DNA from: Fremontodendron californicum
Lineage: Eukaryota; Streptophyta; Magnoliopsida; Malvales; Malvaceae
Reading direction: 5' to 3'
NCBI GenBank assembly: GCA_030761205.1
Contig: JAULJL010000003.1
Coordinates: forward strand, 34,072,301-34,136,300
Length of the DNA: 64,000 nt
Every line of letters begins with the position of its first letter. Position 1 is the first letter of the stretch. The translations under genes and the position numbers were made by a program. This document shows, in pieces, positions 49,263 to 60,686 of this stretch. The notes under the pieces were generated by a model. It did no database searches, had not been told where the DNA came from, and saw only the letters and a list, made by a program, of their open reading frames with translations.

Positions 49263-49329
49263 TAACTGAGTTGGTATCACTTGACTCAGTGACTTCAACT
49301 CAGTCATTCACTTTATAATAGTATAGATA

Positions 49330-50099
49330 GTATAGATGAATCAAATTTATTATCTATCTTTGAACGAATATAATTTTTACAATACAACTTTAGTTTAATT
49401 AAAAAAATAAAAAATCTAACACTAAAAAATTTATTTCCTAGACGACAAAAGAAATCTAAAAACAAGTTTTAAAATATTCATAGTTACAAATTATGAGAAA
49501 ACATTGATTTGAAATTACTGTTAAATGGTCGGGTTTCGAGTCAGGTCTGGATAAGAATTTTAGTAATTTGGATCGGCTCGATTTGGCTTGAATTACTATT
49601 CATTAAATAAACAAATAATTTTTTATTTAAATTTAATGATAAAATATAAAAAGTATTAATATAAAAATACTATTTTAATATTTAATAAACAATAAAATAA
49701 GCTTTTAGGCCGGCTCGACTCGAACTTGGATAAGAAACCCGACACGACCCATGAACATATCTATTCGAAATACACCCTTTTATTTTATTTTTAATGCGAT
49801 GTTTGATCAAGAGAAAAAGTAAAACCTTGACGGAGAAATAAAGATTTAAGGGTTGAAATTCTCAACTAGGTTTGCTTAAATATTTGCTTTTGATTCTTTT
49901 TTATTGATTTTCGTAGTGGTAAGCACTTAATTTTTTTTTTTCTTTTCCTTTAAAGGCTAGAAGAAATAAAATCTTGAATTCTTGAAGTATGTTTTTTTTT
50001 TCTGGCCAAAAAAAGAAAAAGAAAAAAAGAAGTATGTGTTTTGGATGACTCAAATTTGTATGTAAAATTAATGTATCTATATTATTATCTATCTATCTA
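49330..50099. other. AT-rich intergenic, hAT-MITE relic
   Basis: No gene. About 49525-49775 starts GGTCGGGTTTCGAGTC and ends CGACCCATGAACATATCTA, resembling the hAT-type ends seen near 9160-9620. Confidence 0.45.
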
Positions 50100-50419
50100 T
50101 CTATATTATTATAAAAAGAATGACTAAATTGATGTCATTGGATTATTAAAAAACCAAATATTTAATAAATCAAGTAATACTCTTATAAGGGTTATGTCTT
50201 TCAGTTTTTAATATAATATATATTTAAATTATTCATTTTCTTAAAAAATTATTACTCTCTTAAAAAACTATCATTCTCTTAAAAAACTACGACTAATTTA
50301 AAAACTACATTCTCTTAAAAATAAAAAACTATCATTTTCTAGCAAAATTACCATTCTTTTAAAAAACAGCTTATATATATAATTTTTTTTACTCACATAA
50401 TAAGTATGACATAATCTAG
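50100..50419 (+). mobile_element. Possible + strand Helitron-like element
   Basis: Starts TCTATATTATTATAAAAAG, like the 5' ends above, and ends CTAG followed by T (50416-50419). The hairpin before the end is weak, so this is tentative. Confidence 0.4.
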
Positions 50420-51409
50420 TATTAATAAATTCTATAGCATTTAACTATAGTCATAAATTGGTGGGCTGTGATTTTTTTGGTTGCAATTGTAATTTGCCGA
50501 TTCTTATGCAATTATTTTCTCAATTCTAAGATTAGCTAAAGACCTCATAAAAACCTTCCACTCATCAAGACATACATCCCAATAGGCCCACCAGTCAGAT
50601 GAACATATGCCAATTCTATCAAGTGCTTTACTTTTTATTTGCCTACGGTATATGATATTTCTAGATTGATAATTACTATTTGTCTAAATGATTTAAGTTA
50701 TAAAAAATTTAAGTTGGAATCAGAGATTTTATAATAGCTATTTATTTTCATGAGTCATATAGTTACTATTTTACATGGACAACAATCTCCATATTTTTTC
50801 TGATCTTTTATGGAGGATTTGCTTCTTAAAAGTGTCACCCATGGTTTTTGATTTTTTGCATAAGATAATTTAATTTAATGATAAGTGCAAATTAGGTTAT
50901 AATCTTATATATATATATAAATCAACATTTGTTTAAAGCTTTACTATACATATTGACTTTTAATTCAACAAACTTAATTATGTAAGAATTACTAGGAAAT
51001 CTTGAGGTGTTTTAATAAATTAACTTTTTTAATAAAAAAACAAAATTATATAAATGAAATATTTAAAACGAAAATTTATACTATATTTTATTATAAATTA
51101 AGATTTTTATAATTCAAGATTTCCTAATAACTTCAACGAGTAAAATCAAAACTCATTAGTGTTTTTTTTGGGCAATTTTAATTTTTGAAAAATATTAATC
51201 AGTATTTAGTGACATTGGTTAAGGTGATATTTATAAAAATATATATATAATGAATGTATTATTTTTTTTAATCTAATAAAAATAATATATTAAATACAAT
51301 TTTTTTTTATAAAATAATAAATAAATAATCTTTAATTACAATCTCTAGTAAGCGGATCCTTATAAGTCATTATGTTTGGTTATATACTTATATTTTAAGT
51401 TATTTACAA
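50420..51409. other. AT-rich intergenic upstream of the Snapin-like gene
   Basis: No gene or clear element seen. The last 150 bp should contain the promoter of the gene starting at 51503. Confidence 0.5.
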
Positions 51410-51502
51410 TTGCCTCCCCATATATTTCAGTTTGAAACCCTTGCCATTCTCCAACTCCAACAGACTCTGTTTTCTAGTAATTATTTTCAACAAAACTCAG
51501 AA

Positions 51503-53982
51503 ATGGAAAACCAAGGTTCAAATGATGACAACGCCACTTTTAGCGACGTTTCAGTCGAAGTAAATCCTTCGAATTCTTCAAACAATGAACCCCAAACCCC
51601 CGACTCACAATCAAACAATGATCTCGGCGACAGCAACAGCACCGAAGCTTTAGCCAATGCTTTATCATCGATGCTTACTTCTCTCATCAAAGACTTCGAT
51701 TCCAAAGCCCACGACACTCTCGCCAGCCAAGACCTCCTTAGTTCCTCAATCGATCGTCTTACCCGAGGTAAATTTACCCTTTTCTTTTTTTTTCCCCCCT
51801 CTTTTCTGGGTTTAATTGAATATCAATAGAAGATAAATTTGTTTTTAATGTTGTTGATGAACAGAGCTTGATCAATTACTTGAAGATGCTCCGTTGCCAT
51901 TCATATTGCAGCATGCTGCCAAGTTTTCTAATGTCAGAAAGAGAGTTTTGTCATTGAATTTGCTTTTGAAATCCATTCAGCGGCGTGTTGATAATATAGA
52001 CCGGATGCTATCAATGGGCTTGCAACATGGTAACTAACATTTTTCCGACTCTCTTCTCTTCTTTGGATTATTTAAAATCTTTGATTCCATTTTTGAGGAA
52101 TAACTATTTCTAGTGAGACAGGGAAATGGCCCCATAGTATAGGGTTTTGGAATGAACATTTTCTTTTTGTGTGGTATAGAATTTCAGATTCCTATTGTAG
52201 TTTGGCATGATACTTGTTTCAGTATTTAAGAAGTTTTGGTGAGAGGAAAATTATGTAGTGCATGATTTAAAGATTAGTTGTCGGTGGCGGAAGTGCATGA
52301 TTGTTAGGTTCTTGCCTAAGCCTATATGGAAAGCGGGTAATATGTAAGACAGCTTGCTTGTTTAGAATTTGTTTTGGTACTGCGAAATCTGCCTGTAAAC
52401 TTGATATTGGGTTTGGATTGAAAGTTGGCAGATGCCTTTCTGTGTAAAATTGGTTAGGATTTGATAAATGTCTATTCTGAGGTTTAAAGAGAATCTATTA
52501 GAGCTAGTTGTATATCTAGAACACTGCAGATAAATAAGGAATAACAAGAGGAAATGGTTAGATAGTGATGAAAGAAGATTTGTTTTGGAATCAGAATCAG
52601 ATGTAAGGTTGATTGCATCAAACAATCACATGAGCCATGCTAGAATGCTAGAAATTCTCTTGTAATATTTCCTTATCTCGATTCAAGATTACAGTGATAT
52701 ATACTTATAGACACCTAACATTCCTAGTTCAATATGAACGAGCAGTTCTAGTCCATTAAGAGCTTTAAAAAGATACTTAAGTTCAATTTGGAAACTAACA
52801 AACTTAACTTAAAAGCACCTAAATTATGAATAAAATCTCAAGAAAGTAAAGAAAGCCCCCAAAAACAAGACTCTCATACTCAAAATTTAAACCAGAATAC
52901 TGTAAAATTATCCGACAATTAAAATCCATGAAACGAAAATACAATTAGATCTTACAACTTTTAACTTTTAGAAACATAAATTTAAGACTCAAAAGCCACT
53001 TATGGATCATACTGAAGGTCACAACCAAGCTTTGAATCACTAGACATGAGCAAAATTAAGGCTTGGGACGTTAGTCCAGCCTTAGCACACCTTTTAAACA
53101 GTTTCCATCATGCCATCATTTCTCCTCAGCTTGTAGAAGCTGACTCCATTGATTTAAAAGCATACATTCTATCTTAAAGCTCTAGATTAGGTAACTAAAG
53201 CTCTTCTTGCATGATCCAAATGCAATTGGGATACAAAACTGACATCACTATAGCCAAAAGTCTTGTTGTACTTAAAATGTCCTCTTGAATCACCTCCATG
53301 CAGCTCTTGAATAGTTTGATCACACAACTTTAGAATAATTAGCCATCATGTATGGCAATAGGGGTGGCTGTCTAAACTGTTGTATCCTGCATATCTTTCA
53401 TGACATTCAATAAAAAATCATTTTTGTGCCGATTTTGCACCAGATTTATGCTTTCTATATGAGAACTGTTCAAGAAAGAGCTCCAAGCAAATGTATTGGG
53501 CTGAGTTTTTCTTAAGATATCAAATTGCTTCATGATCCAACACCACCAAATTCCGATACAACAGATAGTTTTGCTAAGGTCAAGAGCTCAAACTAAAGAA
53601 TCAAATTCCATATTATAGGTCAGGTTTCACATTTATAGTCAACTTCTCTTAGAAAGAGCCATGTAGTCTTTGATCTTGGCTAAGAACAGCTGCTATCCTC
53701 ACATGGGAAACATCACGAATTGAAAGTCCTGCAGCACTAGGACTGATGCTTGACTCATGGATGTCTTGATTTGTTTAGAAACCTTTTCTGCTTGTTCAGT
53801 CCAAAAGAATGACTTTCTCTGTGTGGTGGGACTCATAATAGCGCTAAAGTTAGATTCATATTTTAGAGATACCTCATGATCTGTCTCCATTTTTAATTCA
53901 GCTTCTTTCTGCTGTTCTATTGTGCTTATGACTGACAAATTGAGATACAATCACAGAGAAGACTGCCACGGAAGACTCCTGA
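51503..53982 (+). CDS. Snapin/BLOC-1 subunit-like small coiled-coil protein
   Basis: Exons are 51503-51767, 51865-52029 and 53957-53982, totalling 456 nt (151 aa plus stop). All joins are in frame: GAG/GTAAAT, ACAG/AGCTT, CATG/GTAACT and CACAG/AGAAG. The first half is acidic and Ser/Asn-rich and probably disordered. It is followed by helices SSMLTSLIKDFDSKAHDTL and LDQLLEDAPLPFILQHAAKF, and a heptad-like NVRKRVLSLNLLLKSIQRRV segment. The last helix resembles the C-terminal coiled coil of Snapin-type BLOC-1 subunits, which act in endosome and lysosome-related organelle traffic. That assignment is by pattern and is moderate. The tiny third exon (8 codons and stop) is supported only by phase and splice-site fit; otherwise translation ends two codons past 52029. 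Confidence 0.65.
52030..53956. other. Long intron 2 of the Snapin-like gene
   Basis: 1.93 kb with no transposon ends recognised and no credible gene on either strand. Confidence 0.5.
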
Positions 53983-55002
53983 CAACATCAATATTGGCTG
54001 CATATTATTGGTATGTTCTAATCCTTTTATGATTGAAACGTTTTAAATGAAAACAATCCGTTTGGTTGAGGCAAGTGGACATCTTTGTGATAGTTGACAA
54101 AGGTTTACACTTTCTAAAGATTAACTTTGCATATAACAGAAAAGATTCCTAATATGTTTTTGTTTTATTTCTTCACTGCTCTAGAAAGCTATATGTTTTC
54201 TTCCTTTTCTTTTCTTCTGTATCAAATTCATTTTATAACTTTTAAACAGGCAACCCATATACACTGGTAATAAATAAAGGTCTTTAAATGATATCTAGAA
54301 GATCTAACTGTTCACTATTTCAATCATTAATGAGAGAATATGAACCAAAATATCTGGTATTTTACATTCTCCAATTTTGTTTATGCTTCTGAAGTGAAAT
54401 AAATGAAATTATAGAATAAGCAAACTTTTATTGTATTGTCTAAACCTCCTTCAGCCTTCAATTGCAAAGCGATTCAATAGCTAGTCTTCGTGTAACTAAG
54501 TAAACTTCAAATGAGGAGATAATTAGAAACCTTAATAATAATAACAATGTTGTGGAAAATGTTTGATTGATTAATATTGCGGTGAAAGTTTTCAACCTTT
54601 TGCTAACTCTTTCTTATGTAGACAGTGACAAATTGGTTAAACTGCTCCATCTTTCTCAGTTTTTGGAATGAGTAATCTAGATAGGATTATGGGGTGTATG
54701 ATTTTCATTTAAAAGATTATTTGCAATCAAATATAGGTTGACTTTAACAATTTAAGAATATCCATTTAAGGTTTACATATATATTGTAAAACACTCAAGT
54801 TTTGGCCAATAAGTCAGAGGTTCACTAAAGCTGTCTTTTCTACTATATAAGCTAAAATAAAAAGAGCCATTTATCCCCCCCAAAAAAAAGAAAAAAAACT
54901 TTAAACTACAGGAACATGCCCAAGACAGGCGTTCTGGTTGGCTTCGAGATATTAATATTCTTAGTTAGTATAAATATATGCTAAACACGTAATAGATGTA
55001 GG
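53983..55002. other. 3' flank of the Snapin-like gene
   Basis: Noncoding sequence, presumably 3' UTR at its start. No gene seen. Confidence 0.45.
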
Positions 55003-55168
55003 CTATGTTACTCGAACTCGGGGGTGAGTGTCTGATACGGGTATACTCAATTTTTTCTAAGTTTTTTTTTTTATATATTTGGAGGATCATACCCTTGTAC
55101 GAATATGTGTCGGACATGGGTGTCGGACACAGGTATTTCAGGAAAAATGAAGAGTCTGAGTAACATAG
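55003..55168. mobile_element. MITE, CTATGTTACTC family, copy 3
   Basis: 166 bp with ends CTATGTTACTCGAACTC and GAGTCTGAGTAACATAG. Flanks GATGTAGG and GATGTTGG are a 7/8 match for an 8-bp target duplication. Same family as 22302-22493 and 23924-24090. Confidence 0.8.
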
Positions 55169-55740
55169 GATGTTGGTATAGGTTGGATAAATTATTATTG
55201 CTGTTAGTACTTAATGAACCTCACCTGCCAGTCTAAATATGTTGTAGTAATTTCATCTTTTCACAAAAAGATAGAGCTCTCCTTTTTCCATTTTTTTTAT
55301 TTGATGTAGTTGATGTTTTTTAGGCAACTTGTGAAGGGAAAGGTTAGGTTGAGGCTCACAGTTTCCAAACATTTTGGATGAAATGTTTGTGAAGGCTTGA
55401 CCTTGAGAATGCCATGGAAGTTTTAATAAAACAGAAAATGGCGGCCATTTCATGGTTTTCATGAAAAGCTCAATGAGGATATTGCATTCTCAATTTTTAA
55501 GGTTATTTCCTTGAAAAGAGGTAAGCTGTTCACTTTAATGAATTGGAATTGTTACTCTCTGATATGTTCCTTTAGGAAACCTTTGTCATCCATTATACAC
55601 TTATCAGGGTTAGGAAGTAGTAACAGGAGAAATGAATGGAGTACGCATCTCTGCCTTACCTTGAAAGTATACAATGGCTAATTAGAGAAACTAAAATTTT
55701 CAGGTCTTCTTGCCTGAAGGTGTAGACTTACTGTGTTTCT

Positions 55741-55948
55741 TAGACCTGACAATATTGGACGCGATATGGGAAAGATAACTAAAACACGACGCGAAAAAGA
55801 AACACGGACACGAATATACGAATATTTTAAAATCTATATAACACAAATTATTAACATGTCCAAATTTATATTAATATAAAACACCATAAACACGATTATG
55901 ACACAAAAATACATGAACACGACACGGATACACGAATTGTCAGGTCTA
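55741..55948. mobile_element. hAT-type MITE, TAGACCTGACAATT family
   Basis: 208 bp with inverted ends TAGACCTGACAAT and ATTGTCAGGTCTA. Flanks GTGTTTCT and ATGTTTCT match at 7 of 8 positions. The interior is rich in ACACGA words, with no ORF. Confidence 0.8.
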
Positions 55949-57045
55949 ATGTTTCTTGCATACCTTGAAGTCCCTATGCATTTGCTTGAATGTCAAAGCA
56001 TATTTTGCTTTTTAGCAGGAAATGAGAAGGCTGGAATTGTCATGCATATCTCTCTTACAATATGGAGAATAGACCTGCAATCAGTTGACAAGATATTGGA
56101 TCTATGGTTTTACCTTATTATGGGAGTCTTACCATTCTCAATCAGTTGATTTTTAACTCAAGCAATGAGTGGTGAGAAACTTAAAAGTGCAAGCTGACTA
56201 AAGACTAATTTGGTATTGCTGTTGCGGTTCGAAGAAGTTTGGTTTGAAAAGTGCTGTAAAAAATTGTGAAAAATTATGGTTTTAAATTGTTTAGTGTTTG
56301 ACATTTTTGTAAAAAAATATTGTGAGAAGATAAAATGTCTAAAAAGAACATAAGTAAAAAGTAATGAATAAGTCATTTTTAATACTATTTGAGTAAATTA
56401 ATATTAAGATTATCAAAGAATAAATTATTGTGAAATTTAATTTTAAAAAATATAAAAAAATTTATTTATAGTTTATCTTTAAAAAAAATTAAAGTTGGTT
56501 CAGTGTAGAAATAGTTATATAAATATTTTTTTTTTTATAATTTCAAAATATTAAATATATATAAAATGATAATGTATATATTTAAAATAAATAAATAAAA
56601 TCTAAAAAAATAAATAGTTTTATAAACATCATATAAATATTATAGAATATACATGATTTTGTAATTTATAAACTATTCAAAGGATATTTGGTAATTTCAT
56701 ACCAAATCATAAATTTCCAATCACAAAAGCACCTTGAGAGGTGCTTATAGGATGTTCATGTTTTGATATCAAAAGCTGCTTTTACCTCAAAAAAAATATT
56801 GTTTGGGATTATGTTGATCGCCAAAAACAGCGTTTTCACTCACAAATGCAATCACAAAAGAAGAAGCTTTTGTAATGTTTGTTTGTCAAGACCAAGGGAT
56901 TCTCATTAAAATCAACTTAAACAAAAGTTAGCCTAGATCAAAAATATTTGATCTCTACTCTCGAAAAGAAAAATAAAAATAAAAAGTGCTTTAACCCATT
57001 AACCGGGTAATTATGAAAAGGCCAAAACTCCAACCCCTTCCCTAA
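55949..57045. other. Intergenic, no gene seen
   Basis: AT-rich. Around 56200-56900 some G/C-richer segments (GGTGCTTATAGG, AAAGCTGCTTTTACC) may be a degraded MITE, but I could not pair its ends. Confidence 0.4.
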
Positions 57046-58985
57046 GCTTATGTTTGGATTGAAGGTAGTAAAGGAAAGCAAAGGAAAGGCTTTTAAAGGA
57101 AAGGAAATGATGTTTCATTCACTTGTTTGTATAACTAAAACGAGGAAAGGAAAGGAATGGATTATGAAAATACTTTGTTTGTTTAATGAATGGAAAGGAA
57201 TGAATATATTATAATATATTATTTCAATTATACCCTTTTAAAATTAAATGTTTAATTAATTTTTTATATGAATAATAAAATTAATTGTTATAATCTCTGT
57301 TACATGGACTCGGCACTTTAGGGTGTCGTACATGTGTAGACACGACACGGGTACGGACACGGAATTCGAGTCGGACTCGGTGCTGAGCATTCAGATTCGT
57401 CTTTTTGGGCTGTGAGAGGTGGTGGCTAACGACGTCGGTAGTGGCGGCTTACAGTGGTGAGGCTGTTTTGAAGCTTCAAATGGTGTGAAGAGGAAGAGCA
57501 AGTCGTGGCGAACAACATACTAAAAAATCAGGCCGTTTGGAGTGGTAGAATAAGATGTTTTTGGGGTAATTGTCGCAGATTTTGATTCTAAATCTACATT
57601 TTTTGGAGACTTTTTTCAAAATTCTAGTTGGAAAAGTGGAAATAGGAGATAAAGAGGAAGATGTTGGTGAAATTTGATGAAAATCCGACGCCGATCGATG
57701 GTGATGACCAGCGGCAGACGCGGCGGTCCACCATCGATTCTGGTTCTAGGATGCTGCTTATGTAGAGAGAGAGTTTGGAGAGAAGAGAGAAATGAGGTAC
57801 GGTGCGTTTAGATGGGACAGAGGAGAAGAAAGAAAAGGAAGAAAAAAAGGGAAAAAAAAAAGAAAGAAGAAAAAAAGAAAAGAAAATTTTGTTCGGCCCA
57901 ATAAGGAATAAAAAGAGTTGCAGGCTATTTTGTATTTTGGGCTTTTAATATCAAAGATCTTAAGCCTTTTAAATATTTGATATAACATTAATATCAAAGA
58001 TTTAAGATTACTAAATATAAATATTTAATATTTAAAATTAACATTAATTATAAAAAATTGAATTTAAGTACTTAAAAAAAGTTTTTTAATAAGTTTTGGA
58101 AAGAGAAGAAAAAAAATTATTTATATAAGATATTATACTAATATATTTTTGTGATATTTTTTAAATAACATATCCCCGTATCGATATCCTATTTTTGGAT
58201 ACTTTTAGCTGACTCCGAGTGTCCAAAACTATAAGCAAAAGACGAGTCAAACCCTTAGATACATACTTGTGTCGGACACCCGAACCCGAACCCGAGTCCA
58301 TGTAACATGGGTTATAATTACATTTGAAATGTTAGAAAAAGAAAAAGAATTTTCAATTAAAAAGATGTATTATTTATGAATTCATAAAAAATATATGATT
58401 GAAATTATTTTTAGACAAACAATATAATTTTTTAAAATTTAATTCCAATGAGAAAATTCAAAAACCTAAATATTTCTTTTTAAGATGAAATTTATTATAA
58501 ATTTGTATAAGTATTATAGGTATTATAAGAATTTTATTATAGTTTAAAAAGGCTTCATTATTATAGGTATTAATTCTTCATTGTTATATGTGTTTTTGTC
58601 TCTCTTTCTTTTAAATAAAAGATATGAAATAATAAAATAAAATGAAAGAAAATTAGGATCAAGCACAAAATAAAGAAAAAAAGTTACTGAATGAATTACA
58701 GATGCAATGGCTTATACTTAATTTTGAAAATTGAAAAAAAAAATTATTAAGGGTATAAAAGTTATTTTATAATTAATTCTTTTTTAATCCTTTCTTTTCC
58801 CTAGTAATTCCCTCAATTTGGGGTAATTGAAAAGTTGAACATTTGAAGGAAAGTGAGGGATGCTAAACTCCCCTCACTTTCCTTTAATAATTTTTTTTTT
58901 TTAATCCAAGCAAAGAAAAGTAAGGGAAATGATTCCCTTTGTCCCTTGCTTTCCTTTCCTTCCCTCTACCCCAATCCAAACATAG
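57046..58985. mobile_element. Non-autonomous inverted-repeat element, CTATGTTTGGATTG family
   Basis: The left end CTTATGTTTGGATTG is followed by GGAAAGGAAA-rich sequence. The right end CCAATCCAAACATAG is preceded by the matching inverted TTTCCTTTCC-rich stretch, giving arms of about 60-65 bp. Related ends appear near 38690 and 39360. It is inflated by the nested hAT element at 57295-58310. No target duplication was fixed. Confidence 0.65.
57295..58310. mobile_element. Non-autonomous hAT element nested inside 57046-58985
   Basis: 1,016 bp. Inner inverted ends are TGTTACATGGACTCGG and CCGAGTCCATGTAACA. It is flanked by a perfect 8-bp duplication GTTATAAT (57287-57294 and 58311-58318). A GC-richer interior (about 57400-57790) stands out from the AT-rich surroundings and may derive from a captured sequence; I recognise no protein in it. 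Confidence 0.85.
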
Positions 58986-59178
58986 CGCAAAGCAAACCCC
59001 AAAATTTTGAAAGAGTACTCCAAAAATCTGAAACCCTAACAATTGGAATACCAGCAAACCCCCAAAAATTCAGTCTTCATCTCCATCCGATAGACGATCT
59101 CCTACTCCAACCTCTTTCCCCAAAGCTTGGTCGTGGGGGACACCAGTTACTGGAACAACTTTCAATGGGATGGTAATC
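58986..59178 (+). other. Possible first exon of a host gene cut by the LTR element
   Basis: The sequence changes to a C-rich, leader-like composition (GAAACCCTAAC, then Ser/Pro-coding text such as SPTPTSFPKAWSWGTP in one frame) and stops at the LTR border. It looks more like a gene 5' region than intergenic DNA. I cannot name it, and only about 190 bp are visible. Confidence 0.3.
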
Positions 59179-59488
59179 TGATACGAGCCAACCTGAGATC
59201 AGCTTTAACCTAGTAGAACAACGCAGAAAACAGATGCAAAAGAAGGAAATAGCCTCCTGCAGTATTCAAATGATAATATAGAAAAGGAAGAAGGAGATTG
59301 TAGAATAGAATAGGAGAGAAGAAGGAGAAGAGATTCAGAGAGAAGTTGTTACAGAATATTGAGAGAGAAATTGTATTTTGTTATAAATTTTCCCTGTCAG
59401 TACAAGTCACGTTTGTGTCCTTTTATACATCTATTTTTCTCCCCTCATTTGCTGACTTAGCCTATAACTAACCTTTGGACTTGTATCA
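59179..59488 (-). repeat. LTR (3' LTR of internal unit 1)
   Basis: 310 bp, TGATACGAGCC...GACTTGTATCA on the + strand, with TG/CA ends. About 92-93 percent identical by eye to 62272-62586. Confidence 0.9.
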
Positions 59489-59504
59489 ATACCCCCTCCT
59501 TCAA
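59489..59504 (-). other. Polypurine tract of unit 1
   Basis: Minus strand GAAGGAGGGGGTAT immediately before the LTR. The equivalent for unit 2 is at 62587-62600. Confidence 0.75.
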
Positions 59505-59839
59505 AACATCCTTGTCCTCAAGGATGAGACTTCGTGTGTGCTGCTGTAGCATAATAGAGATCCTCAAGTTTGACTGAATAATCACTACAAAAGAAACTAG
59601 GACACCAACGATGAGGTTTGGTTGTTTCTCATCACCAACAACATATATTGGCAACTCAGATGCCAGAATCATATATAGATGGCTTCTGTAAGGACACAAC
59701 AATGAAACCATTCCAATCAAGTCTGATGACTCCTATTTTTTTGGAATGACTTCAACAACCAAGTAACTAATATTACCAGGATCTTCATGCAAATGTTGTA
59801 AACAACTGGATCAACACATGTTCTCAATGTAAGTGTTTT

Positions 59840-60084
59840 AACAAAAGACTTCAATTTATCTCCATCAGCTCCTCCAGTAGAATCTGCAAAAAATCAGATG
59901 CTGCAGTCCTGGAACCAGTTTCAGCAAACCTAAAGTCACTTCCAAATCCCCTTGACTGCTGCAATGTTTGAACAATTGCCTGATATTTGTGGATGTCAGC
60001 ATCACTCTCTCCAACCCACAAGGAACAAGACAAACAATGAGCAGTAACATCATGTGCTTGCTTTTTATCAATTTTGAACTCAAA
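59840..60084 (-). pseudogene. Unassigned piece of the captured chain
   Basis: After the phospholipase D part the frame encodes DKKQAHDVTAHCLSCSLWVG and then KYQAIVQTLQQSRGFGSDFR and LQILLEELMEIN. It is present in both units (second copy about 62940-63175), so it belonged to the ancestral element. I do not recognise the family; it may be another host fragment. Confidence 0.4.
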
Positions 60085-60318
60085 GGGACCCTCCTCAATA
60101 CATTTGGCTCAGACAACCTGAATGACATATGTGTACATCATGTCCATCGTCCTTTTCTGCCAATCTAATATGGCTTGAACTGATGCACTCCCTGGAGTTC
60201 CTACTTGCCACATAAGGATAGCAACATAAATTGGAAATCTCTCTCCTGCCTCAATCTTGCTAACAAACTTAGTAAAAGCTCTGTTGGAGTCGGATGCAAA
60301 GCATTAATATTCTCAGGC
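60085..60318 (-). pseudogene. Captured phospholipase D alpha fragment (unit 1)
   Basis: Phospholipase D cleaves phosphatidylcholine-type lipids to phosphatidic acid. The piece covers the segment between the two HKD motifs: NINALHPTPTEL, then a frameshift, then SASVQAILDWQKRTMDMMYT and VIQ.V.AKCIEEG. The frameshift near 60275 is a 1-base loss compared with unit 2. A TGA follows VIQVV. No HKD active site is included, so no activity is possible. Confidence 0.8.
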
Positions 60319-60320
60319 GT

Positions 60321-60686
60321 AATATCATCAAGCTCAAGACCTGAAGACTTGACTGCAGCTGGTATAGCAACAACAGGAACAATGCCCATCACAACAGGAT
60401 CCTTACCAACAACAGCAAAACTACTGAAAACATCAAGGATAGGAAGTCCTTTTCGCATAGCCAAACTTTTCTTCATAAGGAGGACTGTTCTTGCACCATC
60501 ACTTACCTGGTTAGTATTTTCAGCAATTAAGGTCTCATCCTTTTTAGATGTAGGCTTCAACTTTGCTCGATCTGTCATGTTTGTGTTTGGGCGAATTCCA
60601 TCATCCACCAAAATTGTGACTATCTTATCTTCTCCATTTTTGGGATCCACAATCTTCGTAGATACAGAGATAATTTCATTTTTAAA
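60321..60686 (-). pseudogene. Captured 3-ketoacyl-CoA thiolase (KAT2/PED1-like) fragment (unit 1)
   Basis: Peroxisomal thiolase performs the last step of beta-oxidation. About 120 residues are present: STKIVDPKNGEDK, VDDGIRPNTNMTD, NQVSDGARTVLLMKKSLAM, VMGIVPVVAIPAAVKSSGLE and LDD, then an abrupt switch to phospholipase D text. Known plant thiolase genes are intron-rich, yet this runs uninterrupted, which points to an mRNA origin. The catalytic C-terminal His and Cys motifs (GHPLG and CIGTGMG regions) are absent. Confidence 0.85.
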
